A stretch of 17,222 nucleotides of DNA from JBIOWF01 sp044868295. Lineage in GTDB: Bacteria; Actinomycetota; Actinomycetes; Streptosporangiales; Streptosporangiaceae. Where the stretch lies: positions 1 through 17,222 of the forward strand of contig JBIOWF010000267.1 in assembly GCA_044868295.1 (NCBI GenBank). The letters are read 5' to 3'. The translations under genes were made by a program, and so were the position numbers. This document shows, piece after piece, positions 1 to 6,052 of this stretch; position 1 is the stretch's first letter, and the number at the start of each line of letters is the position of its first letter. The notes beneath the pieces were generated by a model that was not told the DNA's origin, searched no databases, and saw only the letters and a list, made by a program, of their open reading frames with translations.

Positions 1-300
1 GGTTATGCCGAGCTGATCGAGGAGGAACTAAAGGGTGGCGCCTCACCATTACCTCAGATAGTTCCCGGGGCCATCGGCGACCATTTCAGACGGTCCAGCG
101 GGGAGGGCAACGCTGGGTTCGCCCGGCTCGTCCGGGGTAATGCGGAACTGGGCATCCAGTTGGAAATCGGTGTTAAGGGGCGGGACAACGCCGCTGATGT
201 GGTGGCGTTGATGAAGTTGATCGCGCCCAAGCTGATCACGGACGCCAGCGCTCCGACGCCCCGCCCATCAGCCACACGCTCTTCTACCAAGGAAGATTGA
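1..300 (+). CDS. C-terminal part of a hypothetical, possibly secreted protein (5' end outside window)
   Basis: Frame 1 is open from the first base to a TGA at 298-300 and gives 99 residues with G/C-rich third positions. The start lies outside the window. The segment has an RGNAELGIQLEIGV strand-like stretch, then a helix (AADVVALMKLIAPKLI) and a Ser/Thr/Pro/Arg-rich tail. This pattern of a GN-containing beta strand followed by a terminal helix resembles the end of actinobacterial DUF3558-like lipoproteins, but that is only a resemblance and no diagnostic motif is visible. Its stop overlaps a possible TTG start of the next gene, so the two are probably co-transcribed. Function unknown. Confidence 0.6.
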   Translation, partial: GYAELIEEELKGGASPLPQIVPGAIGDHFRRSSGEGNAGFARLVRGNAELGIQLEIGVKGRDNAADVVALMKLIAPKLITDASAPTPRPSATRSSTKED

Positions 301-308
301 TCAAGGCC

Positions 309-611
309 ATGAGCGAGTTGGTGCCGAACTCGCTGCATAAGGCGCTGAGTGATGCCCTGCGGACCGCCGAACCGCTGATCGACGAGATCGAGCAGGCCGT
401 AGAGGGGCCTTACCAGCAGTTTCATTCGAACCAAGTGTGGTCGGGACCGGCCGCGCAATGCTTCGACGCGCAGCTGGCCCACCATCGGAGCCGGATCCGA
501 GCCGCTGGCGACAAGATCCTCGCCGACCTTCGCCAGACACTGGCTGGCACTCCACCCAAAGTGACCCCCGAAGAGGCCAAGGCGACTGCCGCCAAGTACG
601 GCATAGTTTGA
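309..611 (+). CDS. WXG100-like small helical protein (ESAT-6 superfamily-like)
   Basis: A 100-residue protein if started at ATG 309; a TTG at 297 in the same frame would add four residues and overlap the preceding stop. An AAGGAAG at 289-295 lies too close to 297 and 13 bases from 309, so the start is uncertain. The protein is predicted as two helices around a central WSG at residues 44-46, which fits the length and helix-WXG-helix plan of WXG100 proteins exported by type VII secretion. The second helix carries many charged residues, and the end (KYGIV) lacks an obvious YxxxD/E signal. No ESX ATPase gene is in the window, so export is inferred from the fold only. It may pair with the upstream gene. 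Confidence 0.65.
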   Translation: MSELVPNSLHKALSDALRTAEPLIDEIEQAVEGPYQQFHSNQVWSGPAAQCFDAQLAHHRSRIRAAGDKILADLRQTLAGTPPKVTPEEAKATAAKYGIV

Positions 612-660
612 GGCCGTCGCTCAAGTCCTCATAGACGTCGCCGCCGCGGCTCAGGGAGGC

Positions 661-704
661 GACGGCAGCGATCTGCGCTGACGAGTCCCTGTCTCGTCGC
701 CGTC
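661..704. other. potential three-way-junction RNA structure
   Basis: Consecutive complementary arms: GACGGC (661-666) with GCCGTC (699-704) encloses AGCG/CGCT (667-670/676-679, loop ATCTG) and GACGAG/CTCGTC (680-685/693-698, 7-base loop). The three stems abut with no unpaired base at the junction. It lies in the convergent gap between the WXG100-like gene and yjdF, so it could belong to either 3' UTR. Function unknown; chance folding is possible in GC-rich DNA. Confidence 0.35.
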
Positions 705-713
705 ATCGTCGAA

Positions 714-746
714 ACGGCCAAGCTCGCCTCATGCGAGCCTGGCCGT
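714..746. terminator. probable bidirectional terminator hairpin between convergent genes
   Basis: ACGGCCAAGCTCGC (714-727) pairs with GCGAGCCTGGCCGT (733-746) over 14 positions with one mismatch, around a 5-base loop (CTCAT). On the minus strand it is followed by TTTCG and lies about 75 bases past the yjdF stop; on the plus strand it lies about 100 bases past the WXG100-like gene. There is no long U tract, as is common in actinobacteria. Confidence 0.6.
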
Positions 747-821
747 GTAGGCGAGCCCGTCACCTCGAAGGCCACCGCCCCAGGCCGCCTGAGGCCTATG
801 ACGAGGTACGCCACGCTGACG

Positions 822-1244
822 TCATCGGCCTCGGTGGCGCTTGATGCGCTTTTGCTTGGCTATCTCGTGCCGGTACTCGTCCAGTTCGGCCTTGCGTGCC
901 TTTCTGCCGGCAGTCGCCTCCTTCTTTCGTTCCTCGATGACCAAGCGCATGGCCTCCTGCGACGCCGTACTCCTCGATGGTGTCTGGGCCGCCGCACGGG
1001 CCGCCAGCTTCGCGGCGCGTTTGGGGTTCGGCCGCCGGGGCTGGCGGTCCGAAACGGGAACGGCCGGTGCGGCATGCGCCTGGTCGAGCAGCGCGACGCC
1101 GTGCCGTTGAAGGAAGTCGTAGAGCTCTGGATCAGTGGGTTCGGAGCCGAACACGACTCGTGTGACCTGAAGCCGGCCGTCTTCGACGACCTCGATCAGA
1201 CCAACCCAGAACGGGCCATCAAGATAGATCGACACAGTAACCAT
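822..1244 (-). CDS. yjdF: YjdF family protein (DUF2992)
   Basis: The protein is 140 residues, the usual size of the family. It begins MVTVSIYLDGPFWVGLIEV, the characteristic N-terminus of YjdF/DUF2992 proteins, and continues with VVFGSEPTDPELYDFL. It ends in a long Lys/Arg/Glu-rich helix finishing in KRHRGR, also typical. ATG 1244 is chosen because GGAAGGG stands 6-7 bases upstream and the conserved family start coincides with it; a longer frame back to 1301 lacks both. The biochemical role is unknown. In Firmicutes the family is controlled by the azaaromatic-sensing yjdF riboswitch, and I do not recognise that motif here, although the leader is structured (1264-1298). It lies downstream of hmp on the same strand, separated by 160 bases. 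Confidence 0.85.
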   Translation of the reverse strand: MVTVSIYLDGPFWVGLIEVVEDGRLQVTRVVFGSEPTDPELYDFLQRHGVALLDQAHAAPAVPVSDRQPRRPNPKRAAKLAARAAAQTPSRSTASQEAMRLVIEERKKEATAGRKARKAELDEYRHEIAKQKRIKRHRGR

Positions 1245-1263
1245 GGGTGCCCTTCCGCGCGCA

Positions 1264-1298
1264 TGCCGTACGACGGCCTGACGAGGCCGTTTCCGGCA
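1264..1298 (-). promoter_or_regulatory. structured leader hairpin just upstream of yjdF
   Basis: On the minus strand ACGGCCT (1290-1284) and AGGCCGT (1279-1273) form a perfect 7-bp stem with a CGTC loop. This is enclosed by TGCCG/CGGCA (1298-1294 with 1268-1264). The lower edge is about 10 bases from the yjdF ribosome binding site. It could be a leader control element or the end of an upstream transcript. It does not match any riboswitch consensus I know. Confidence 0.4.
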
Positions 1299-1364
1299 CA
1301 CCGGACACCCTGGAAGGACGGATACGAAGAGCTCTTGCCCGGGCTACCGACCGGACCGCGATTT

Positions 1365-1387
1365 CGTGTGCCTGATCAGGCTACACG
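1365..1387 (-). terminator. probable hmp terminator hairpin
   Basis: CGTGTGCCT (1365-1373) pairs with AGGC-T-ACACG (1378-1387, one bulged T) around a GATC loop, giving 9 bp. It starts about 17 bases after the hmp stop codon. The core GCCTGATCAGGC is a perfect 12-base palindrome. On the minus strand it is followed by AAATCG rather than a U tract. Confidence 0.5.
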
Positions 1388-1404
1388 TTGAAAGGGTTAT
1401 GCCC

Positions 1405-2682
1405 TCAGTCCGAGTCGAGGCCCCGGTCGGGGCCGAAGACCTCGTAGTGGATGCGGTCGGCCGGAACGCCTCGCTCGCGAAGCTGAGACTGGACAGAGCG
1501 CATGTACGGCACCGGGCCGCACAGGTAGGCGCGCACATCCTCGGGAATCTCGATTCCCGCCAGGTCGACCAGGCCGATACGCTCGGCCGCCCTCGGCGTC
1601 TCCGGGTTCTCGTACCACACGTGCACGGCAGCGTGCGGAATCTTGTCCGCGAACCGCTCAAGGTCGCTGCGGTAGGGGTGGGTGCGCTCGGAATGGTCAC
1701 CATGCACCACGATGACCTCTCGCGCGCTGCCGATGGCGGCCAGGTGCGCCAGCATGCTGATCACCGGAGTGCACCCGACGCCCGCCGAGGCGAGCAGAAC
1801 CGGGCAGTCGCCCTCATCCAGCACCACGTCACCGAACGGGGCGCTTACCGCCAGGACATCGCCCTCACCGACGTTGGCGTGCAACCAGTTCGACACCTCG
1901 CCCTCGACAGGGGTCGGTTCGCTCAAGTCGGGAGAGATCACATCGACCTCCCCCTCGGAAGACGGCTGGAATCCCGTAGACCTGCTGCCGTTGGCGCCGC
2001 TCAGGACCCGCTTCACGGAGATCGAGTATTCCTCCCCACCCGGAGCACATGACAGGCTGTACTGCCGAATCTGGCGTGCCCCATCCGGCAGCCGTACCCC
2101 AACCGAGACGTACTGTCCGGGCTGGAAGGGCGGGATCGGGCCACCGTCGGCGGGACGCAGCATGAATGTCACCACATCGGCCGTCTCCTTGACGCGTCCG
2201 ACCACCCGCCAGGGCTGCCACACATCCCCGTCCGCCACACCCGCGCCCGCGTACAGGCGTGCCTCTTCGGCGATCAGCGCGCCGCCCATCAGCCAGAACA
2301 CCTCGTCCCACGCGGCCGCGACCTCCGCCGTGACGGCGTCGCCGAGCACCTCGGCGATGGCCGCGAACAGGTGCCGGTGCACGATCATGTACTGCTCCGC
2401 GGTGACGCCGAGCGAGGCGTGCTTGTGCGCGATGCGGGCCAGCAGGTCGTCGGGGCGGCGTGTGGGTTCCTCAAGAAGCCGTACGGCGAAGGCAGCGACG
2501 GCACCGGCCAGGGCCTGGCTTTGCGTGCCGCTCGCCTGGTTGCCCCGGTTGAACAGATCGCGGAGCAACTCGGGATGGGCGGCGAACATCCGGCGATAGA
2601 AGACCTGGGTGATCTTCTCGATCGCACCCCCGACGGCCGGCAAGGTGGCACGGACGACAGCGGCAGAGGTCTCGGACAGCAT
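1405..2682 (-). CDS. hmp: flavohemoglobin / nitric oxide dioxygenase
   Basis: This cytoplasmic enzyme converts NO, O2 and NAD(P)H to nitrate. The 425-residue product has an N-terminal globin (about 1-145) with Tyr29 in the distal pocket, Gln54, and the proximal haem His in the KH pair (87-88) of HKHASLGV. An FAD domain follows (RQYSL 206-210), then an NAD(P)H domain (ASAGVGCTPVISML 298-311, YLCGP 386-390). Start ATG 2682 has AAGGAG six bases upstream. The gene follows nsrR by 76 bases on the same strand, with a candidate NsrR site next to its ribosome binding site, as in streptomycete NsrR regulons. Oddity: about 35 extra residues (226-260) sit between SVKRV and GEVSNWLH in the FAD domain, where E. 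coli Hmp has only a short turn. The frame and both flanking motifs are intact, so the enzyme is probably functional. Confidence 0.95.
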   Translation of the reverse strand: MLSETSAAVVRATLPAVGGAIEKITQVFYRRMFAAHPELLRDLFNRGNQASGTQSQALAGAVAAFAVRLLEEPTRRPDDLLARIAHKHASLGVTAEQYMIVHRHLFAAIAEVLGDAVTAEVAAAWDEVFWLMGGALIAEEARLYAGAGVADGDVWQPWRVVGRVKETADVVTFMLRPADGGPIPPFQPGQYVSVGVRLPDGARQIRQYSLSCAPGGEEYSISVKRVLSGANGSRSTGFQPSSEGEVDVISPDLSEPTPVEGEVSNWLHANVGEGDVLAVSAPFGDVVLDEGDCPVLLASAGVGCTPVISMLAHLAAIGSAREVIVVHGDHSERTHPYRSDLERFADKIPHAAVHVWYENPETPRAAERIGLVDLAGIEIPEDVRAYLCGPVPYMRSVQSQLRERGVPADRIHYEVFGPDRGLDSD

Positions 2683-2688
2683 TCACGG

Positions 2689-2717
2689 CTCCTTAATTGG
2701 TAAATCAGATGTGCATT
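2689..2717 (-). promoter_or_regulatory. hmp ribosome binding site and candidate NsrR operator
   Basis: AAGGAG (2694-2689) lies six bases before the hmp ATG. Directly upstream, 2695-2717 is an AT-rich 23-base stretch with imperfect dyad symmetry (11-1-11 layout, about half the positions paired). It contains a GCACATCTGAT core and AATT at one edge. NsrR sites in Streptomyces are 23-bp 11-1-11 inverted repeats. Assignment to NsrR rests on position, layout and the adjacent nsrR gene. Confidence 0.5.
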
Positions 2718-2758
2718 TCACGCCACAGGGGCCCACGAGCGTAATCGTTGTATCCGCC

Positions 2759-3202
2759 CTACCTGGACCCGGGCGTAAGCAATTGGACGAGCATCGGCCG
2801 GGCGGACCCGCCGACGAGGTCCTGCACGGTCAACGGATCAAGCGAGGCGAAGAAGGCCTCCTGCGCCTCGCGCAGAGCGGCACGCAAGCGACATCCACCC
2901 CGAAGCGGGCACGGCGGGGTGTCCTCGCAGCCGACCACGTCACCGGACCCTTCAAGCTCACGCACCAGCCAGCCGACCGAAGCATTGCGCCCACTGCCGG
3001 TGATCTCCAGCCCGCCGCCCCGGCCACGTCGGGTCTCCAGCACCCCGAGCCGCTGAAGACGGCTCACCACCTTGGCGACGTGCGTGTACGGCGCGGCCAC
3101 CGAATCCGCCACCTCCTTCGACGTGGGCGTCTCAGCTCCGTCCACAACCGCCAAGCGCATGGTCACCCGCAACGCCAGATCGGTGAACTTCGTCAACCGC
3201 AC
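2759..3202 (-). CDS. nsrR: Rrf2-family nitric-oxide-sensing repressor NsrR
   Basis: The 147-residue protein begins MRLTKFTDLALR and has an N-terminal winged helix (recognition region around 28-55) followed by a dimerisation helix. Cys92, Cys98 and Cys104 (GCEDTPPCPLRGGC) match the three cluster cysteines of S. coelicolor NsrR, and Asp8, the fourth [4Fe-4S] ligand known there, is also present. The expected role is to repress hmp and itself until NO nitrosylates the cluster. The start is GTG 3202; no Shine-Dalgarno is visible, but a TATGTT hexamer sits six bases upstream, so the mRNA may be leaderless. Identification as NsrR rather than IscR or another Rrf2 protein rests on Asp8, the Cys spacing and the adjacent hmp. 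Confidence 0.93.
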   Translation of the reverse strand: MRLTKFTDLALRVTMRLAVVDGAETPTSKEVADSVAAPYTHVAKVVSRLQRLGVLETRRGRGGGLEITGSGRNASVGWLVRELEGSGDVVGCEDTPPCPLRGGCRLRAALREAQEAFFASLDPLTVQDLVGGSARPMLVQLLTPGSR

Positions 3203-3208
3203 GCAAAG

Positions 3209-3240
3209 AACATATCAAACAAACATCTAGGATTCGTATT
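3209..3240 (-). promoter_or_regulatory. nsrR promoter (probably leaderless) with candidate NsrR operator
   Basis: On the minus strand TATGTT (3214-3209) is a reasonable -10 element, and initiation 6-7 bases later would fall on the GTG start codon. Upstream, 3218-3240 is a 23-base imperfect dyad (AATACGAATCC-T-AGATGTTTGTT, six of eleven positions paired) with the 11-1-11 layout of Streptomyces NsrR sites. This fits autorepression. No clear -35 hexamer is visible. Confidence 0.5.
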
Positions 3241-3268
3241 TAACCCCTGCCTGTGAACCCAGCGCTGG

Positions 3269-4132
3269 TCAGTGACTGTGTGTGAGGCAGTAGGTGAGGA
3301 GGCCCAGAGCGAAGGGAAGGTCGTCGACCAGATAACGACGGGCCAGCCGGTGTGGCTCGCTGACCAGGCGGAACAGCCATTCCAGGCCGCGATCCCGCAT
3401 CCACACCGGCGCGCGGCGCGTCGAACCGGCCGCGAAGGAGATGGCCGCGCCGCAGCCGACGAACCAGGCGTCGGGCAGGTCGGCGCGGAGCTCCGCGATC
3501 AGCCGGTCCTGCTTGGGAAAACCCAGCCCGACGAAGACCATCCGGGGCCGCGCGCGCACGACCGCGCTCCTGACCCGCGCGAGACCGTTCACCGAGGTCT
3601 CGAACCCGTACGGCGGAGCGTCCGACCCGGCCACGACCAGCGCCGGATGGCGTCCGCGAAGCATGGTCCCCGCCTTCGCGGCCACGCCGGGCGGCCCGCC
3701 GAGAAGATAGATCGGGAAGCCGTGGCATGCCGCCGCCTGGGACAACGACCAGATGAGATCCGCACCGGTCACGCGCTCCGGAACCGGCGTGCCGAGCATC
3801 CGCGATGCCCAGACCAGCGGCATTCCGTCGGCGACCGCGACATCGGCCTTCCCGACAAGGTCACGCAATGTCGTGTCCCGCAGGGCGGCCCGGCAGATGT
3901 CGACGTTGGGAGTGACGAGATGCCCACCTCGTCCTCGCTTCAGCTCTCGGACGACGAGGTCCACCACCTCGGTCTGGGACAGCGGATCGACCCCCACCCC
4001 CGCGATCATCACGCGCGACCTCCGGTCCTCAGCGACACGACAGTCCATCGGCCGGGCATCCATCGGATCGGTCGGCTTCCCCCTCACGGATGAAGCCGAG
4101 GCCGTTCGACCAAAGGCTCCGATCAGATCCAT
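3269..4132 (-). CDS. WecG/TagA/CpsF family glycosyltransferase (GT26)
   Basis: The 287-residue product carries the GT26 signatures in order: VTPNVDICRAALRD (73-86), VAVADGMPLVWASRMLG (98-114, with the conserved Asp102), ERVTGADLIWSL (119-130), IYLLGGPPGVA (141-151), RMVFVGLGFPKQD (197-209) and WFVGCGAAISFAAG (223-236). The C-terminal segment is Arg-rich and probably peripheral to the membrane. Family members add a sugar (ManNAc or ManNAcA in known cases) to an undecaprenyl-pyrophosphate-linked sugar; the donor here is unknown. ATG 4132 is used because it forms a TGATG stop-start overlap with the preceding glycosyltransferase gene, which implies translational coupling. The first 40 residues are not conserved, so a later start near residue 42 is possible. 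It is the last gene of the operon. Confidence 0.92.
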   Translation of the reverse strand: MDLIGAFGRTASASSVRGKPTDPMDARPMDCRVAEDRRSRVMIAGVGVDPLSQTEVVDLVVRELKRGRGGHLVTPNVDICRAALRDTTLRDLVGKADVAVADGMPLVWASRMLGTPVPERVTGADLIWSLSQAAACHGFPIYLLGGPPGVAAKAGTMLRGRHPALVVAGSDAPPYGFETSVNGLARVRSAVVRARPRMVFVGLGFPKQDRLIAELRADLPDAWFVGCGAAISFAAGSTRRAPVWMRDRGLEWLFRLVSEPHRLARRYLVDDLPFALGLLTYCLTHSH

Positions 4133-5043
4133 CAGATGCCGTGGCCGTGCATGTTGAGCAGGCTCAGCACCGCGCTCGGGGACATGAGGCCGCTGGCCAC
4201 CGCGAGAGCGAAGGCGGCGCGGGGCTCTCCCCGGTGGGCCGCGAACGCCTTCAGCGCCCAGCGGCCGGCGTCGCGGCGGTGGCCCAGGGCGGCGTGGTGA
4301 AAGGCCAACTGGCCGTAGATGCGGGCCGCGCCCCGCGGGTCGATCGTGAGGTCTCCGTGGCGGGACATCATCCACTCCAGCCCGGCGATCCGGTCGGCCC
4401 ACCTCGTGACGTATTTCGAGGCTCCCCAGCGGACCCGGACGAGCGGCCGGTCGACATGGACGATAGGGTGCCTCTCGGCCGCCCGGAGTGCCAGGTCCCA
4501 GTCCTCGTTCTGCCCGGCGGGAGCGCTCTCGTCGACCTGCACGGAACCCCGCTCGAACACGAACGTGGACGAGTGCACCATCATCATCCGGGACCTGGTC
4601 AGGTGTTTCCGAGTGATCCTGCCCGTCCCGGCCAGGCGGGGGACGCGGCGGGAGCCGTACTCGACCTCGATCGCGCAACTGGAGAACTCGGCCTTCGGAT
4701 CCTCGGCCAGCGCGGCGACCTGCGTGGCGAGCTTGCCCGGCAACCAGAGATCGTCGTCGTCGCAGAACGCGATCAGGTCGGTGTCGAGCGCCGCGATGCC
4801 GGTGTTGCGGGCGCCGGGCAGCCCGGGGCTGAGGTCGTTGGTGAGGACTCGGACCATGCCCCGCGTCGCGGCGACCACGTCGGCCACCTGCTCTGCCACC
4901 TGTATCTCATCGCCACCGTCGACGACCACGACGACATGCAGCCGCCGGGTGTAAACCTGGTCCAGCACGCTCGAAACCGCTGCTTCGAGCAGGTCCGGCC
5001 GATCACCTCGGGTGGGGATCACGACACCCACGGACGGGTTCAA
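4132..5043 (-). CDS. family 2 glycosyltransferase
   Basis: The 303-residue protein starts with the GT-A nucleotide-sugar fold: SVGVVIPTRGDRPDLLEAAVSSVLDQ (4-29), VVVVDGGDE (38-45) and GLPGARNTGIA (74-84). The metal-binding acidic motif is CDDDDLW (94-100) and a candidate catalytic acid is in NEDWDLALR (179-187). No membrane segment is apparent, so it probably acts on the cytoplasmic face on a lipid-linked acceptor. The start is TTG 5043, supported by GGAG eight bases upstream and by the immediate start of the conserved fold; only 14 bases separate it from the sulfotransferase stop. The C-terminal 90 residues are Ala/Arg-rich helices without a recognised domain. The donor sugar cannot be read from sequence. 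Confidence 0.93.
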   Translation of the reverse strand: MNPSVGVVIPTRGDRPDLLEAAVSSVLDQVYTRRLHVVVVVDGGDEIQVAEQVADVVAATRGMVRVLTNDLSPGLPGARNTGIAALDTDLIAFCDDDDLWLPGKLATQVAALAEDPKAEFSSCAIEVEYGSRRVPRLAGTGRITRKHLTRSRMMMVHSSTFVFERGSVQVDESAPAGQNEDWDLALRAAERHPIVHVDRPLVRVRWGASKYVTRWADRIAGLEWMMSRHGDLTIDPRGAARIYGQLAFHHAALGHRRDAGRWALKAFAAHRGEPRAAFALAVASGLMSPSAVLSLLNMHGHGI

Positions 5044-5057
5044 CTGGGAATCTCCGA

Positions 5058-5969
5058 TCAGTATGCGAGGCGGTAGCCGTACAGCAGGAGAAGCGGCCAG
5101 GTGAGCGCGGTGACCAGCCAGCGGTCCCGGGGTGGCAGCGCGGCGCGGCGTTCGCGGAACTCGAGGCTGCCGACGGAGAACCGCATGGGATTGCCGGAGA
5201 CGGTGTGCGCCACCCCGAGCCGCGCATGCCGCTCGTCGAGAAAGGCCAGCGCGTCGCCGGAATGCGGCAGGCCGAGCTCGGCGGCCAGCCCCCGCAGCGT
5301 CTCGACCGGCTCTCTCAGCAGCTCCTCGTAGCGGACGCGGACAACGCGCGCGCCCCTGCGACGGAGCATCTCAAAGGCCAGATTCTGCGCCACCCAGTGG
5401 ACCGCGGTCCTGGCGGGCGTCCATCGGGTCATGGGGCGGCCGTCCTCGGGACGTCGCACCTTCCGGCGCCACGAGGAGGCGACCGCACGCGGATCGCGCA
5501 CGACGTGCACGACCCGCAGGTCCATGGACGCTGACAGGCAGCAGGCCAAGGACGCGTGCTTGCTGGAGTCGATCACCACCCGCCCGTCGCCGATCTCGGC
5601 GGCGGCCGTGTAGATGCGCGTGTACGCGGAGACGTACTCGGCGAGCTGCGCCTCACGGCTGATCAGCCCCAGCGCGAACGCCGGGATGCGGCGGGTGCGG
5701 TCGACCTTGGCCCGCAGGTCGAGAAACCAGTCCGCCTGAGTCGCTCGCCAACGGCCGAAAGCCCGGTCACCCACCTTGCCCCAGAACGCGCACTGGGAGA
5801 AGGGCTGACCACAGCCGCAGGGCTCGTCGGCGTGGATGCCACGCGCCCATAGATGGACGACCTCACCGAGCGGCGTGACACCGGGAATCTCACCGAGCAG
5901 GCGCTCCAGCAACGTGGTGCCGCTTCGGCCGAGCCCCCCCACGAAGATCACCGGCTGCGAGTCGGACAC
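5058..5969 (-). CDS. PAPS-dependent sulfotransferase
   Basis: The enzyme transfers a sulfuryl group from PAPS to an acceptor. The 303-residue protein has the 5'-phosphosulfate loop GLGRSGTTL (12-20) and the 3'-phosphate-binding segment VVRDPRAVASSW (156-167, with Arg158). The CGCGQPFSQCAFW motif (51-63) is common in bacterial carbohydrate or lipid sulfotransferases of this group. The hydrophobic C-terminus (WLVTALTWPLLLLYGYRLAY) may touch the membrane. The start is GTG 5969 with GGAGG four bases upstream. It lies between cysN and a glycosyltransferase in one operon, which points to sulfation of the glycan or glycolipid made there. The acceptor is not known, and no arylsulfotransferase features are seen. 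Confidence 0.92.
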   Translation of the reverse strand: MSDSQPVIFVGGLGRSGTTLLERLLGEIPGVTPLGEVVHLWARGIHADEPCGCGQPFSQCAFWGKVGDRAFGRWRATQADWFLDLRAKVDRTRRIPAFALGLISREAQLAEYVSAYTRIYTAAAEIGDGRVVIDSSKHASLACCLSASMDLRVVHVVRDPRAVASSWRRKVRRPEDGRPMTRWTPARTAVHWVAQNLAFEMLRRRGARVVRVRYEELLREPVETLRGLAAELGLPHSGDALAFLDERHARLGVAHTVSGNPMRFSVGSLEFRERRAALPPRDRWLVTALTWPLLLLYGYRLAY

Positions 5970-6052
5970 GACCCCTCCACATGGTGGATACGGAACGTAG
6001 TGACCCTAGCGCGTTTAGTAATCTAGAATTCAGGGAACCCAAAAGAATCTAC
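5970..6052 (-). other. AT-rich spacer between cysN and the sulfotransferase gene
   Basis: This 83-base gap is the longest apart from the cysD-cysN linker in an otherwise tight operon. The part at 6010-6052 is about 37% G+C, against roughly 70% around it. It may hold an internal promoter for the sulfotransferase and two glycosyltransferase genes, but I cannot assign convincing -35 and -10 hexamers. No ORF is seen. Confidence 0.4.

Noticed and set aside
1245..1404. Known yjdF riboswitch upstream of yjdF
   Set aside because: The interval has hairpins, but I could not match them to the known riboswitch architecture. A covariance-model search would decide.
3253..3271. Terminator at the end of the glycan operon (CCAGCGCTGG palindrome)
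   Set aside because: The only symmetrical part is ten bases with essentially no loop, and further pairing needs bulges; it is too weak to call.
4133..4678. N-terminal extension of the WecG-like protein
   Set aside because: It would overlap the GT2 gene almost completely and is Arg/Pro-rich; ATG 4132 with the TGATG overlap explains the start.
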